A model generated the notes under the pieces. It saw only the letters and a list, made by a program, of their open reading frames with translations, did not search any database and was not told the origin of the DNA. Position numbers and translations under genes: made by a program. Positions 22,301 to 32,099 of a stretch of DNA of 64,000 nt are shown one piece after another. This DNA is from Bacteroides mediterraneensis. GTDB lineage: Bacteria > Bacteroidota > Bacteroidia > Bacteroidales > Bacteroidaceae. Within the stretch, counting starts at the first letter, position 1. The number at the start of each line of letters is the position of its first letter. The DNA is taken from NCBI RefSeq assembly GCF_900128455.1, contig NZ_LT635783.1:2505935-2569934 (forward strand), written 5' to 3'.

Positions 22301-24179
22301 GACCGATGAGTTCAAAAACTCAGACGCGTCAAGCCAGCAAGCCATTGTTGATGCGGTTAATCAAATGGAAAAATCTCTTGGAGGTGCAGGAGGATTGGAT
22401 TTCAAGAAACTTGGTGATGATGTACAAGCATATCAAAATTCAGTTGTAAGTCTTAATCTTGCTAAGGAGCAGGAAGCGGATGCATTGGAGCGTCTTGTCA
22501 CAGCTCAGGAAGAATATGAGAATGCGTTGAAAAACGGTACTGAAGAGCAGAAAAATGCAGCAAAGGAAACATTGGCAAATGCACAGAGCAATGCTGATTT
22601 GGCATCTGCAAATGTACAAATGCAGTCAGAAAATGTTGAAAAGGCACAGAAAGGGATGTCTGAAACAGCCACTGCATTAAAAGCCAATATGGATAACGTG
22701 GTACAGGGATTGCAACAGATAACTTCCGGAGGACTCACAAATATCTACAATGGACTGATTCAAGCAGGAAAAGGAGTTGGTGGGGCTGCTGGAAAACTTG
22801 CTGATTCGCTTGAAAGCGTTCCCGTTGTCGGATGGATTCTTTCTATAATTGACATATTCAAGGATGGGATAAGTATAGTAATTAGCGGACTCCTTGACTC
22901 CGTATTCAGTGCCGTGTCTGGAATCATTGAAGATGTGCTGTCCGGAGATTTGTTTGTATCTATAGGAGAATCCTTAATGAAAGGTATTGGAAGCATTTTT
23001 GACGCTATTTCTTTCGGTGGATTCAGTAAACTTACTTCTATTGGGAGCAATGCCAAGGAGGTGCAGGAGGCTATAGACCGACTGACAGACAGAAATGAAG
23101 CACTTCAGGGAAGTATTGACGCTCTGAATGACACCGTAAAAGCCGGAAGAGGTGCAATATCAGTCGATGCTGCAAGGAAAGCCGTGAAGTATCAAGATGA
23201 GCAAAACGCAAACTATCTGAAAATAGCACAGGAACAAGCCCGTTATTCAGGAAACCATCATAGCTGGAATTATTACTGGGGAGGATTCACACAAAGCCAA
23301 ATTAATGATTTCAGCAATCAAATAGGAAGGAACTGGAATGGAAGTCTTTGGGATCTTTCTCCTGAAGAAATGAAACTCTTGAAGGGGAATGTAGATATGT
23401 GGACGCAGATACAGAATACCGGAAAGGGAGGATATGGAGGTAGGCTGACTGAAAAGCTGGATGATTACATTGAACAAGCCGGAAAAATAGAAGAACTGGA
23501 AACACAACTCAATGAATCACTTACTGGAATGACATTCGATTCGATGTATGACAGTTTCATTGACACGCTAATGGATATGGATGCTTCTGCCGAAGATTTT
23601 GCCGACAACATGTCCGAGTATTTCATGAGAGCCATGCTTTCAAACAAGATTGGAGAATTGTACTATGACAGATTGAATGAATGGTACGAAGATTTTGCCA
23701 AAAGAATGGAGGATGGAGCCCTTGATGATAATGAACTTGACTATTTACAAGGCAAATGGAATGGAATCGTAAGTGATGCTATTAAAGAACGCGATGATAT
23801 TGCTTCCGCTGTAGGGTATGACAATAAAGAAACGCAAGAACAGCAATCGGCCTCCAGCCGCGGATTCGGTACGGAAATGACGCACGAGGATGCCGGGGAA
23901 CTGAGCGGGCGGTTTACTGCCGTGTATGAGTCAAATCTTCGCATTGAGACTGCAGAACAGCAGCAGACAGTGGCTATTACTGAACTGCGAGGTTCCATCA
24001 GTGCCTTGACAGCACAAGCAACTGGAATGTACAACATCGCCGACGAGACACGTACCATTCTGGCCAATTCCTATCTGGAGTTGCAGCAAATCAGAGAGAA
24101 TACAGAAGATTCAGCCAAATACCTGAAAGATATAAAGACTGACATCGCCGAAGTGAAACGTAATACAGCAAGACTATGA
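19395..24179 (+). CDS. Tail tape measure protein
   Basis: 1594 residues, the longest gene of the phage. Long coiled-coil segments (about residues 1-190 and 520-840, rich in E/K/A/Q) surround a conserved tape-measure core (VRGQFQQLEIAFSTMLKSKEK, then TPFDLQGVASSAKQM, near residues 205-250). Hydrophobic helices occur around 420-490 and 1135-1190 and could cross the host membrane on injection. The protein sets tail length; with the usual rule of about 0.15 nm per residue the tail would be roughly 240 nm. It starts 2 bp after the chaperone ORF. Confidence 0.85.
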   Translation: MATLYFKVSSDYDEVIRLRQECEKLESQLKKMDVNKSPAAAKALETQLASTRQQMMGLVTEAAKAGAVMEKDFKSNIYNASQSVNDFTQKIIDQKRVVKDVEHDVKRLGDAYKTALKRNPTGAAGLLSEYQSAKKTLDEEKATLFGLTQQQAEARLSVKRLKDEYAAFKEEAGETVEANEKMSVSLTKVLGVIGGVTALKNFATELVNVRGQFQQLEIAFSTMLKSKEKADKLMSELVDIAAKTPFDLQGVASSAKQMIAYGSSAENVCDELVMLGNVAAGVGSQLSEIAYLYGTLRTQGRAYAVDIRQFAGRGIPIYEELAKVLGVTKDEVSGLVKEGKVGFKEVEQAFKNMTSESGIYYNLMQEQSKSLTGQLSNLGDAWDTMLNEIGKDTQGIASAGISGLKGLIENYETVGKILIGLIATYGTYKTALIVVRIAQDTLTARMELAILVTKAQMIAQKALNTVMKANPYVLVATVLAGLVATMWAFHDSTTASEKAQQKFNEEQKNFSNQEEERKKKIEELIRVIQDETETEFSKIKAYEELQRYSPALSSAYTREQLAVLNLAEANKELNKERDKNSYENILKNIQQWEKKIKSLNASLKNAGQGAPLIASQIESAKANLNKWKSALSEYNRLKKETEENSKPVEVKLMEARSNREQIIREYNIARQILQEEQEKIKNFPFATIPIDVQIRFNNAQAALKGIDGTISGLESQREASEKTYQQAYKEAKAVYEAKLKAVEDAKKGTESAYKKAVEELEEAEKSYKSLGGVTGDTLTKQENNAKKNAERQKKEQQQLAEELLQLRRTNQQEEINLMEEGPEKKRRQIELDYQKEIDAYNKAKAKYGETDEVKQMKTNAENKRKQSLYSLDLDQLQSEKDALNSYLQEYGTFQQRKYAIAQEYADKIAKAQTNAEKIRLGKERDSKLSGIESNALKANIDWVTVFGEFGGMFSNMIKPALEDARKYMQTDEFKNSDASSQQAIVDAVNQMEKSLGGAGGLDFKKLGDDVQAYQNSVVSLNLAKEQEADALERLVTAQEEYENALKNGTEEQKNAAKETLANAQSNADLASANVQMQSENVEKAQKGMSETATALKANMDNVVQGLQQITSGGLTNIYNGLIQAGKGVGGAAGKLADSLESVPVVGWILSIIDIFKDGISIVISGLLDSVFSAVSGIIEDVLSGDLFVSIGESLMKGIGSIFDAISFGGFSKLTSIGSNAKEVQEAIDRLTDRNEALQGSIDALNDTVKAGRGAISVDAARKAVKYQDEQNANYLKIAQEQARYSGNHHSWNYYWGGFTQSQINDFSNQIGRNWNGSLWDLSPEEMKLLKGNVDMWTQIQNTGKGGYGGRLTEKLDDYIEQAGKIEELETQLNESLTGMTFDSMYDSFIDTLMDMDASAEDFADNMSEYFMRAMLSNKIGELYYDRLNEWYEDFAKRMEDGALDDNELDYLQGKWNGIVSDAIKERDDIASAVGYDNKETQEQQSASSRGFGTEMTHEDAGELSGRFTAVYESNLRIETAEQQQTVAITELRGSISALTAQATGMYNIADETRTILANSYLELQQIRENTEDSAKYLKDIKTDIAEVKRNTARL

Positions 24180-24598
24180 CAGGAGATTTATTTATCAATG
24201 GGAAAGACGCACTGGAAACATGGGGCGCCCGTATGGGAGACGGTTTCCTCGACGCCATCGACGGGTTCAACGAAATGAAAGACTACATTGAGAACGAGAG
24301 CCGGTTGGAACATGGAAAACGTGTGATAACAGACAACGCAAAAGTGGATTCGCGCGAAATCACTCTTCAGTTCACCATTGAAGGCAGTTCGGAAAGTGAT
24401 TACCGAAGCAAAAAGAAAGCCTTTCAGGCAGAACTGGAGAAAGGAGCAGTGAATATCAAGGTGCCGGTACTTGGGAATGAGGTTTACAAGCTGATTTACC
24501 TGGGTAAAAGTGTTTCTTATGGATTGAGTTTGGACCGCTGTTTCGGCAAGGTTTCAAGTAAATTTGAAGAACCGAATCCTATGGACAGAAGCGAATAA
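24176..24598 (+). CDS. Distal-tail-like protein
   Basis: 140 residues. FINGKDALETWGARMGDGFLDA at the start and VDSREITLQFTIEGSSESDYRSKKKAFQAEL in the middle match the N-terminal domain of Dit-like baseplate hub proteins in Bacteroides siphoviruses. The protein would cap the tube and hold the tail-tip protein encoded next. It overlaps the tape-measure stop by 4 bp and is followed by a terminator hairpin. Confidence 0.65.
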   Translation: MTGDLFINGKDALETWGARMGDGFLDAIDGFNEMKDYIENESRLEHGKRVITDNAKVDSREITLQFTIEGSSESDYRSKKKAFQAELEKGAVNIKVPVLGNEVYKLIYLGKSVSYGLSLDRCFGKVSSKFEEPNPMDRSE

Positions 24599-24620
24599 CG
24601 AACATTCCCGTTATTGTTTC

Positions 24621-24660
24621 AAATGGGAGTCCTGATTTTTAGGGCTTCCATTTTCTATTT
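24621..24660 (+). terminator. Terminator-like hairpin before tail-tip gene
   Basis: AAATGG (24621-24626) pairs with CCATTT (24648-24653) with GAG/CTT-type inner pairs, followed by TTTCTATTT. It lies directly against the next ATG at 24661. Confidence 0.55.
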
Positions 24661-27660
24661 ATGAACTTTGGGGATATGATTGAAATCAAGGACATATCCG
24701 GAAAGACAAGGTTTTCCACCTCTATCAACAAGGGGGCCAAGGGGAAGTTTACGCTGATGAAAGAGGACTATATCATCCTCCCTTTCTCGGTACCCTCTCC
24801 CATTCCTTTCAAGCTGGGTGACTACGTGGACCTATCCGGCGTATTGGATGAATCACTCGGCGGAAAGCTGGCGAAAATTTATGAGATAACTGACCTTCAG
24901 AAGCCGACTTACAACACCTACACCGGAGGGTATGACTATGAGCTTCAGATGAACGCCTACTACTGGAAGTGGAAGAACAAGGTTTTCAAGTACACGCCGG
25001 AGCATGCAGGCAGCGAAGCGTCATGGTCGCTTACTGCATCCCTTGATGTACAGCTTGGTGTGTTTCTTCGTAATCTAAAGGCTTTAGGATATACCTATAA
25101 AGGAACAGACTTTACATTCAGCATAGACGATTCTGTAGAGAATAAGGCAGTGGCGATGACTTACGACAACATGAACCTGTTGGATGCCTTATTTTCTATG
25201 GCGGGCGAGGATAAGTGGAACTGCGATTGCTGGATAACGGACAACGTGATTCATTTTGGGCGAAATGAGTTCGGAGATGCCGTTAAAATCGAGCGTGGCG
25301 TCGAAGCGTCGGCCATCACCCGCAGCGAAAGTCAGGGCACTTATGCCACCCGCATCTATGCTTTCGGTTCAACGAAGAATATCCCCACGAACTACCGTCC
25401 GACCGACGAGCAGACCGTGGTGAACGGTGTGGTCCAGAAGCGGCTTATGCTCCCTTCTGACACTCCCTATATTGACGCATACGAAGGAATGTCGCAGGAA
25501 GAAGCCATCGAAGATGTGGTGGTTTTCGACGATGTTTATCCCCGTCGTGTTGGGACCCTTTCCGATGTACACACACGCACCGAGGAAGTGGACAACGAGG
25601 ACGGCACGAAAGAAACCATTACCTATTACCGCTACAAGGATACCGAGCTTGAGTTCAAGGAAGAATATATCATCGAAGGCCAAGAACTGAAAATCAGATT
25701 CCAGTCCGGAAAACTGAATGGCATGGAGTTCGGCGTTATCTTCAATCCCACACCTAAGGACGAGACTCACGGCGAGCAGCTATGGGAGATTGTTCGAAAT
25801 GAAGACTACGGTCGTCCCCTACCTGATGATATGATGTATCCTGCCAATGGTGACGAATATGTTCTTTCCGGATTTGACATCCAGCTGGTTTCCGACCAGT
25901 ATATCCCAGAAGCCGAACAGGAACTGAAGGAAAAGGCACAGAAGTACGCCGATAAGGTGAAGAAGGACGATGGCACCTACCCTACTACCCTCAGAAGTTC
26001 ATGGGTAAAAGAAGATTTGGTTTCCCGCACGTTCGAGTTCGGCCAACGCATCAATCTGGTAGATGACACTTATTTCGAGAACGGGCGTATCTCACGCGTC
26101 TTGGGATGGGAAATGAATTTGGACATCCCTTGGGACAGCCCGGTATATACCATCGGTGAGAGTATGCCCTACTCACGTATCGGAGAAATCGAGGATAAAG
26201 TTGACTCACTTACCTACAAAGGACAGAGTTATAACGGGAATGGTAATGGAGTATATGTTATCAGGGTGAATGATTCAACTACCCCTAGTGACAGCAATGT
26301 ATTCTCTGCATTAAGAACGTTGAGAACATTTCTACGTAAAGACCAGTCAGACGGCACTAACTTCTTACTGAAATTCGGTGAGTTTATCGATTCAATGATT
26401 GCCGGAAAGGGAGCTGGGATATTCCCGGATGGGCGCGGACAGTTCTCAAGGCTGGAGGTACGTGATGCGCTTGTTGTCATGCGTCTTATCATTAATGAGA
26501 TTCAGGCGATGGCAGGTGACTTCTCCTTTAGCGACGCCGGATGCATCGAAAAGGTGGAGGACCTGGGAGACGGTACCTACAAACTGTGGATGGAGAAGCG
26601 TACAGAGTATGATGTAACTAACTTCCTTGAGAACGACGTGATGTACTCAATTGTCAACAACCTGCTGACTGGAGGAACTGATTACTACACCAGCTGGTTT
26701 CGTTGCCTGACGAAAAATGTCAATGACAACACGCTCACCGTCGTGCTCTATCCCGACAGCGAGGTGCCAGGAGGCAAGAACTATCCACCTGCAGCCGGAT
26801 ACAACGTAACCCGAAGAGGTAACTCGGTGCTGCCTGACACCGGAGAAGTGAACGAACGTGCGCAGAGCTGGCTCCTGTCCAGCCGCGAAGGGCGCATCAT
26901 GTTCCTGGCTAATGTCTACAAGCCGATTCTCGAGGATTACAACTATGCCATCAGCATCGGAAAGTTCCCCAACATCGCGGCGCTGGACAAATTGCCGGTC
27001 ACCACCGAAGATGTGGGCGTCATGGCCAAGACTATCGTCTGCGAAAGGCTGTACCAGTACGACTACAATGGTGATGTCATATCTAATAAGGTGGACCGCG
27101 GCGAATGGTCTCTATCCGTGGCGCAGTCGGAACAGCCGTATCGTTTCATACAGAACGAGAAGATATACCCCGACGGGCAGCACACATATACGGAGCTGGA
27201 GCAGCACACCGTCTATCATTACGGATGCAAGTTTGGTTGTATCGTAGACAAGACGCTGGACGAGCCTGTGTGGAACTCGCCATCATGGGTGCTGCTTGAA
27301 GGGGACAAGAACTATCACCTTGACTTCGAAAGTTCGAACGGCTGGCAGTTCTTCCTGTCGCAGGTCAATACGGATGTCACAGCCGTAGTTAGTTACGGGA
27401 ATCGCGACATCACCGATATCCTGATGGCCACAACCGGTGTAGAAGTGGAATGGCTACGTGATACAGGCAACGTACCGGCTGATAACAGCTGGAAGCCTAC
27501 ATACGTGGATGGACAGAAACATGTCATCCGGCTTACCAATGAAGATATGGGTAGCGGATGGGGTTATGAATACCGGAAAATCAGTTTCATCTGCCGGGTG
27601 TTTATTCCGGTCGGTGAAGACTTTGAGAAAGTGGAAAATAGTATTAATATCAAAATATAG
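24661..27660 (+). CDS. Large tail-tip protein (tail-associated, Tal-like)
   Basis: 999 residues. The N-terminal third (GDMIEIKDISGKTRFSTSINKG, GGYDYELQMNAYYWKWKNKVF, GEDKWNCDCWITDNVIHFG) looks like the gp27/Tal-type hub domain. The rest is long beta-rich sequence with repeats of the fibre type and ends in SFICRVFIPVGEDFEK. The place after the Dit-like gene supports a baseplate or receptor-contact role. No peptidase active site is obvious by eye. It ends TAG. Confidence 0.65.
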   Translation: MNFGDMIEIKDISGKTRFSTSINKGAKGKFTLMKEDYIILPFSVPSPIPFKLGDYVDLSGVLDESLGGKLAKIYEITDLQKPTYNTYTGGYDYELQMNAYYWKWKNKVFKYTPEHAGSEASWSLTASLDVQLGVFLRNLKALGYTYKGTDFTFSIDDSVENKAVAMTYDNMNLLDALFSMAGEDKWNCDCWITDNVIHFGRNEFGDAVKIERGVEASAITRSESQGTYATRIYAFGSTKNIPTNYRPTDEQTVVNGVVQKRLMLPSDTPYIDAYEGMSQEEAIEDVVVFDDVYPRRVGTLSDVHTRTEEVDNEDGTKETITYYRYKDTELEFKEEYIIEGQELKIRFQSGKLNGMEFGVIFNPTPKDETHGEQLWEIVRNEDYGRPLPDDMMYPANGDEYVLSGFDIQLVSDQYIPEAEQELKEKAQKYADKVKKDDGTYPTTLRSSWVKEDLVSRTFEFGQRINLVDDTYFENGRISRVLGWEMNLDIPWDSPVYTIGESMPYSRIGEIEDKVDSLTYKGQSYNGNGNGVYVIRVNDSTTPSDSNVFSALRTLRTFLRKDQSDGTNFLLKFGEFIDSMIAGKGAGIFPDGRGQFSRLEVRDALVVMRLIINEIQAMAGDFSFSDAGCIEKVEDLGDGTYKLWMEKRTEYDVTNFLENDVMYSIVNNLLTGGTDYYTSWFRCLTKNVNDNTLTVVLYPDSEVPGGKNYPPAAGYNVTRRGNSVLPDTGEVNERAQSWLLSSREGRIMFLANVYKPILEDYNYAISIGKFPNIAALDKLPVTTEDVGVMAKTIVCERLYQYDYNGDVISNKVDRGEWSLSVAQSEQPYRFIQNEKIYPDGQHTYTELEQHTVYHYGCKFGCIVDKTLDEPVWNSPSWVLLEGDKNYHLDFESSNGWQFFLSQVNTDVTAVVSYGNRDITDILMATTGVEVEWLRDTGNVPADNSWKPTYVDGQKHVIRLTNEDMGSGWGYEYRKISFICRVFIPVGEDFEKVENSINIKI

Positions 27661-27663
27661 ATT

Positions 27664-28860
27664 ATGGCAATAAACACGAATGTAAAGGACATATCGGTAC
27701 ATGTAGACCCGATTTCCTTTATCGCAGATATTGAAGTCCTGAGCGGGAATACCGCACAGACCTACAATCAGGACACGAAAGAGTATGAGCCGGACCGTTC
27801 GCTTGTCCCCTGTGTGCTGATGCCTTACGTGCAGGTTTCCGACCCTGAAAAGATGATGTCAGGAGAACAGACAGTGACAGGTGTGGAATGGTACGAAGGA
27901 GTTCCGAAGTCAGACGGTAGCAACCGCATCGCCAATGGTGAAAATTACGTCATCTCCGACGATGGTACACCGACCTATTCTTTGAAGGTGAAGAAGAATG
28001 TAGAGGCGAATACACCGATAGACATTTTCGCCATCTTCACGGTGACGGATACGAGAAAAAACACAGAGGTGAAGGTGGAGCGCAGCGTATCACTCTATAC
28101 AGCTCTGTATGACACAAAGGTTTTGAACATGCGGTTGATGGACCAGCCAAAAGGGTGGTTTATCGACCCTACACGTGAGAAGGCTGATTCCTCCGGAAGA
28201 TGGATGCACACTATTTCGGCACAGCTCTTCTCCGGAAAGGAGGAAGTGCCGGATGCGAATGCGGCATACTGGTGGGAAATCAACACCGACAATTCTACCT
28301 GGCGTCAGATTACACAAGACGAACTGGACATCTTCATTTCCGGAAAGGACAGCAAAGGAAACTGGACGAAATCGCTTACGTTCGACGCTCGTTTCGTAAG
28401 GACGGCTGCATTCCGTTGCCGGGCTGCATATTATACAGGAACGCGCCCTTCCGCTCCGGAGCTGGAGAACCTGCAGGTGACATCCACAGTCAAGGTTGAA
28501 ATGCCGAAGACGTTGAGAGCAAGCATACGGCAGCTTTCAGGAGCAAAGATTAATGCTTCGATGAGCACGAACGTCAAATTTGAATGTGTGTTGACGGACA
28601 ACAAGCAGGTGATAACCTACAATGACAAGCTGTTTTCGATTACGTGGAAAGCGAAATCAGGGAAGGCCGGGGTGTCTGACAAGGAAATCGGGAAAGGTAA
28701 TACCATCAGCTTCGTACCCTCATCATTGGGGTTCGACAAGGCGTATTCCATGGCCGTGTATGCGGAGGTCAAGATGTATGCGGTCACGGCGTTGGTGACC
28801 AGCGGAAGTAAGGTAATGATTAGTAATAACAAGGCTGTTATAGCCACAAAATTTGAATGA
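27664..28860 (+). CDS. Phage tail protein, unknown role
   Basis: 398 residues, beta-rich throughout. It starts MAINTNVKDISVHVDPISFIADIEVL and has several Ig-like or beta-sandwich segments (SLKVKKNVEANTPIDIFAIFTVTDT, FECVLTDNKQVITYNDKLFSITW). It follows the tail-tip gene by 3 bp and overlaps the next by 8 bp. Proteins like this accompany tail tips in Bacteroides phages; no motif gives a specific function. Confidence 0.55.
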   Translation: MAINTNVKDISVHVDPISFIADIEVLSGNTAQTYNQDTKEYEPDRSLVPCVLMPYVQVSDPEKMMSGEQTVTGVEWYEGVPKSDGSNRIANGENYVISDDGTPTYSLKVKKNVEANTPIDIFAIFTVTDTRKNTEVKVERSVSLYTALYDTKVLNMRLMDQPKGWFIDPTREKADSSGRWMHTISAQLFSGKEEVPDANAAYWWEINTDNSTWRQITQDELDIFISGKDSKGNWTKSLTFDARFVRTAAFRCRAAYYTGTRPSAPELENLQVTSTVKVEMPKTLRASIRQLSGAKINASMSTNVKFECVLTDNKQVITYNDKLFSITWKAKSGKAGVSDKEIGKGNTISFVPSSLGFDKAYSMAVYAEVKMYAVTALVTSGSKVMISNNKAVIATKFE

Positions 28861-29152
28861 TATGGGATATTTGTTAGTGAAACCAGAAGTGCTTGAATCC
28901 AAAGGAATCAAGTATTTCGAGCGCATGCCGGACGGTAGGGCCATTGCCGATTTCTCCATGTTGCGGGTAATCGGTAGCGTGGGTGATGTGCAGATAGTAT
29001 CTTCTGCTGAAGAACTGAAGAAGATGATTGAGGAACAGAAGTCCAGCGGACTGTATGAGACTGTCGATACAGAATCGGGTACAGGTCCAGAAAAAACGGA
29101 TGGAGATAATGATGTCGTTGTATCTGATATGGAAGAAGGAGGTGAGTCATGA
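28853..29152 (+). CDS. Small tail-region protein
   Basis: 99 residues, with an N-terminal segment (GYLLVKPEVLESKGIKYFERMPDGRAIADFSML) and a strongly acidic C-terminal tail (SDMEEGGES). It overlaps both neighbours (8 bp upstream, 4 bp downstream), so it is translated with the tail genes. No known domain. It may be a connector or chaperone of the fibre proteins, but that is inferred only from position. Confidence 0.5.
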   Translation: MNDMGYLLVKPEVLESKGIKYFERMPDGRAIADFSMLRVIGSVGDVQIVSSAEELKKMIEEQKSSGLYETVDTESGTGPEKTDGDNDVVVSDMEEGGES

Positions 29153-30213
29153 AACTGGAAGGTGCATTTACGCTAATCGGACTGATGGACGGTACGACAA
29201 TCAACGGATTCCTGCGTGTGGAAGGTACACCGCTTGTTCAGCGCTACAACAAGGGAACCAGTCAGTTCACTCCGGATTTTGAGAAACTGGCCGACAACAA
29301 GAAGCCTACGCTGGTGGTTATTCTGCGTGATGTGGCTACGGGAGCAATTATGACTCCTCAGACAATAACTTACAAGTACAACGGCGTAACAATTAATTTC
29401 GGCTCTGACGGGCTGTCCACAAATAGCGGCATGACCGGTTATTTCAAGAAAATTGACAACTATTCGGCCACTATCGGCTCTCAATCTTACCAGTTACCGG
29501 CATTGCGTGTGATGAAGAATCTGGTTCCTATATCCGGTTATGACAATGACCGTATCAGCGTGTCGGGCACCATCGAGGTAGGGGGACAGTCAATCGCGTT
29601 CAACGAATTGTCTAAGGATGTGGTCATCCAGGAGAGTACAGGTAACGCATACGATGTAATCATTTCCGATGACAAGGGAGGGGCATTGACGGAAGCCGGA
29701 GAATCATTGACTTGTACGGCCTCTCTGTATAAGGACGGTATTGAGGTTACGGACTATTCCGGATACACGTTCCAGTGGGTGAAGCTGCTCGGTACCGGAG
29801 ATACGAACTGGGGTACGTCACGTACACAGAAGGTCACTACCGGCGACATCGACAATATCTTGAAGTTACGCTGCGACATCAAGTCAGGTGGCAGTGTGGT
29901 AGCTTCCGGATTTACGCAGATTACCGACTATTCTGACCCGTACTATGTGGATTTCAATATTACAGGGATTACGGGTAATGCCATCCGCTCCGGTGAGACG
30001 GCAGTCGTAAAGCCGGTAGCACGGAAGCGTTCTGACGGTACGGACGGAGGTGTGTCTAACTGGAGCTGGAATATAAAGGACAATGCCGGAAATGCGTTCA
30101 CGCTGACAGGGAAATCCGGTGCTACGTTTTCGGCTGCATCCGTTTCCGTAACATACGAGGATATCAAGCGAGCAGACATGGGACTGTCAGGTTCGGTAAG
30201 TGCAACCGCTTAA
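29149..30213 (+). CDS. Tail protein with Ig-like domains
   Basis: 354 residues. It has repeated beta-sandwich segments: SGTIEVGGQSIAFNELSKDVVIQES, SLTCTASLYKDGIEVTDYSGYTFQWVKLLG, VKPVARKRSDGTDGGVSNWSWNIKDNAG. Such Ig-like or Big-like domains on phage virions are thought to bind surface glycans weakly. It lies between the tail tip and the fibre gene and is probably exposed on the particle. Confidence 0.6.
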   Translation: MKLEGAFTLIGLMDGTTINGFLRVEGTPLVQRYNKGTSQFTPDFEKLADNKKPTLVVILRDVATGAIMTPQTITYKYNGVTINFGSDGLSTNSGMTGYFKKIDNYSATIGSQSYQLPALRVMKNLVPISGYDNDRISVSGTIEVGGQSIAFNELSKDVVIQESTGNAYDVIISDDKGGALTEAGESLTCTASLYKDGIEVTDYSGYTFQWVKLLGTGDTNWGTSRTQKVTTGDIDNILKLRCDIKSGGSVVASGFTQITDYSDPYYVDFNITGITGNAIRSGETAVVKPVARKRSDGTDGGVSNWSWNIKDNAGNAFTLTGKSGATFSAASVSVTYEDIKRADMGLSGSVSATA

Positions 30214-30224
30214 TTTTAGAGGAT

Positions 30225-31745
30225 ATGGGACTTGTAACAGGATGCTTTTCGCTGGTTGGTATTCAAGAGGTTATTTCTTACGAATACATCTACAAGCTGA
30301 CTCAATATAATGTAGTTCCGGACACACCGGTTTCTTCCAATGCGGAAGGTTCTGTACCTGAAGGTTGGAGTTCACAGCTTTTGGGAGTATCTGCAAGCCT
30401 TCCTTATCTGTGGGAGAGCAGAAGGCAGAAAAAAGATTCGTACGTGACAAGAGATTTGTCATCAAGCTCATTTACGAGGAACTACTGGATTGGAACGAAT
30501 GGTGTAGCTTCTTATTCAAATGGATATTCCTACAGTGAAGTTTTTGACTTGCCTTCTGGGCAGACAATAGAAGTACTGACTGCCGGTACAGGGTTTTCTG
30601 TCATATCCAAATACAGCAATAGGTCTTATACTCCTATTGTTAAAGCGAGCGGTTCGGTAAGCGAGCAAAAGATGTACACCTATACGGCTGATACGGACTG
30701 TCAGATAGTAGTCAGTGTATATCATCTCTCCACGTACAGCGTGAAAATCACGAGCGGAACCTGGAGTGCATGGTCTACCCCGACATTGAAAAGCAGTTGG
30801 GGGAAACAAGGAGCGAAGATGAGAATGCGTACCTGGGCGACAGGCACGGAATACCTGTCCGGTTCCGATGGAGAAGATTTCTATGATGTGGTCATTTATC
30901 TTGAGAAGCTTTATCTGTGTACAAAGTCGCATACATCATCTGGTAAAAATGACCCTGTGACATCCATTAATGGATATCTCGGGTACTGGGAAAGTGCGCA
31001 AGACTGGACTTTTGTTGCCACAAAGTTGCTTCTAGCTGAAAAAATTAAGGCTAGTCAGATTGATGCTGACGGTCTTGTAGCTAAGAATGTAGATGTAACA
31101 GGTAAGATAAATGCGACAAGCGGTGATCTAGGTAAAATGACGCTGAAAGTAGAGGATGGTAGCGATGGATTATATTATAAGGACGACAGCAGAAATTCAG
31201 AAATGTCATTAAGGCCGAACTGGATAACTGGCGTTCCATACAATGTCTTTGATTTTGACCCGTCTTCTGCGCAATACAATCTTCTTTTATATCTTAAAAG
31301 GAGGAGGAATAATGTGTTAGACCGGGCATTGTATGTAGAAGGTGTTGCGGAGATATATGGACGCCTTGGAGTTGGTCGTGGTGACAATAATGGCTTCAAT
31401 CAGTTTTATCCTGCATTGGTCGCTGAGGGGATAAGCTGTTATGGACAGTTCTGTTTGCCAACGAGGACGATAACGACAAGTTCAGTTATCGATTGCAGTT
31501 CTTCTTACATTGTGCTTGATTTCCCATCTTCTGGCGGATATGTAAGACTGCCATCTGCGAATCTAGTCGATGGACAGACTGTTATCATCCGTAACATAGG
31601 GGATACATCGGTTAAGGTATATGGGAACATGAAAGTAGAGAACAATAGCATAGTGAGTTCGTATGATTTTGCCGCTACTGGACGATTGCATATACATACC
31701 TATTATGAGTCAAAAGGTTATTGGTTAGTCAATAATTTGAATTAA
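30225..31745 (+). CDS. Tail fibre protein
   Basis: 506 residues. The N-terminal half includes a carbohydrate-binding-like segment (TGTWSAWSTPTLKSSW-type sequence around residue 180). The middle has the fibre signature KLLLAEKIKASQIDADGLVAKNVDVTGKINATSGDLG, seen in many Bacteroides phage fibres. The C-terminus DGQTVIIRNIGDTSVKVYGNMKV is a beta-rich tip. It lies 35 bp upstream of the phase-variable fibre ORF at 31781 and is not itself within the invertible region. Confidence 0.7.
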   Translation: MGLVTGCFSLVGIQEVISYEYIYKLTQYNVVPDTPVSSNAEGSVPEGWSSQLLGVSASLPYLWESRRQKKDSYVTRDLSSSSFTRNYWIGTNGVASYSNGYSYSEVFDLPSGQTIEVLTAGTGFSVISKYSNRSYTPIVKASGSVSEQKMYTYTADTDCQIVVSVYHLSTYSVKITSGTWSAWSTPTLKSSWGKQGAKMRMRTWATGTEYLSGSDGEDFYDVVIYLEKLYLCTKSHTSSGKNDPVTSINGYLGYWESAQDWTFVATKLLLAEKIKASQIDADGLVAKNVDVTGKINATSGDLGKMTLKVEDGSDGLYYKDDSRNSEMSLRPNWITGVPYNVFDFDPSSAQYNLLLYLKRRRNNVLDRALYVEGVAEIYGRLGVGRGDNNGFNQFYPALVAEGISCYGQFCLPTRTITTSSVIDCSSSYIVLDFPSSGGYVRLPSANLVDGQTVIIRNIGDTSVKVYGNMKVENNSIVSSYDFAATGRLHIHTYYESKGYWLVNNLN

Positions 31746-31780
31746 TCTAAAAATTGTAAATTCTAAAACAAACAATAATT

Positions 31781-32095
31781 ATGGAAACAATCGAATTTAA
31801 CGAAGTAATTAAGCAGAATATAGAAGTTGTGGGAGGACTACTGGGAATTTATGTAAATATGAAAGAAGATTCAATAGGAATATCAGACTTAAATAATTTT
31901 AAAAAGGATTTTGGAATATCAATGTTCAGGAATGTTGAGAATAAACCTGAAGGTATAAGTGCTATAAGTGTTATGTCTGTACGGATAAACAATTCAGGAT
32001 GGTTCTCCCAGATTGGAATTACTTCTAGTAAAGTTTACTATAGAACATTTGACTTAGATAGGAATGTGTGGAAAGGATGGGTGGCGTTAGGTTAA
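31781..32095 (+). CDS. Expressed phase-variable tail-fibre tip, cassette A
   Basis: 104 residues. The constant head is only 16 residues (METIEFNEVIKQNIEV), followed by VGGLLG encoded by the recombination site at 31829. The variable part, with SVRINNSGWFSQIGITSSKVYYRTFD and ending NVWKGWVALG, looks like a pyocin-knob-type fibre tip that contacts the receptor. Inversion at the site would replace everything after residue 16 with cassette B, C or D in frame. It is the only cassette now joined to the start codon. Confidence 0.75.
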   Translation: METIEFNEVIKQNIEVVGGLLGIYVNMKEDSIGISDLNNFKKDFGISMFRNVENKPEGISAISVMSVRINNSGWFSQIGITSSKVYYRTFDLDRNVWKGWVALG

Positions 32096-32099
32096 TTAT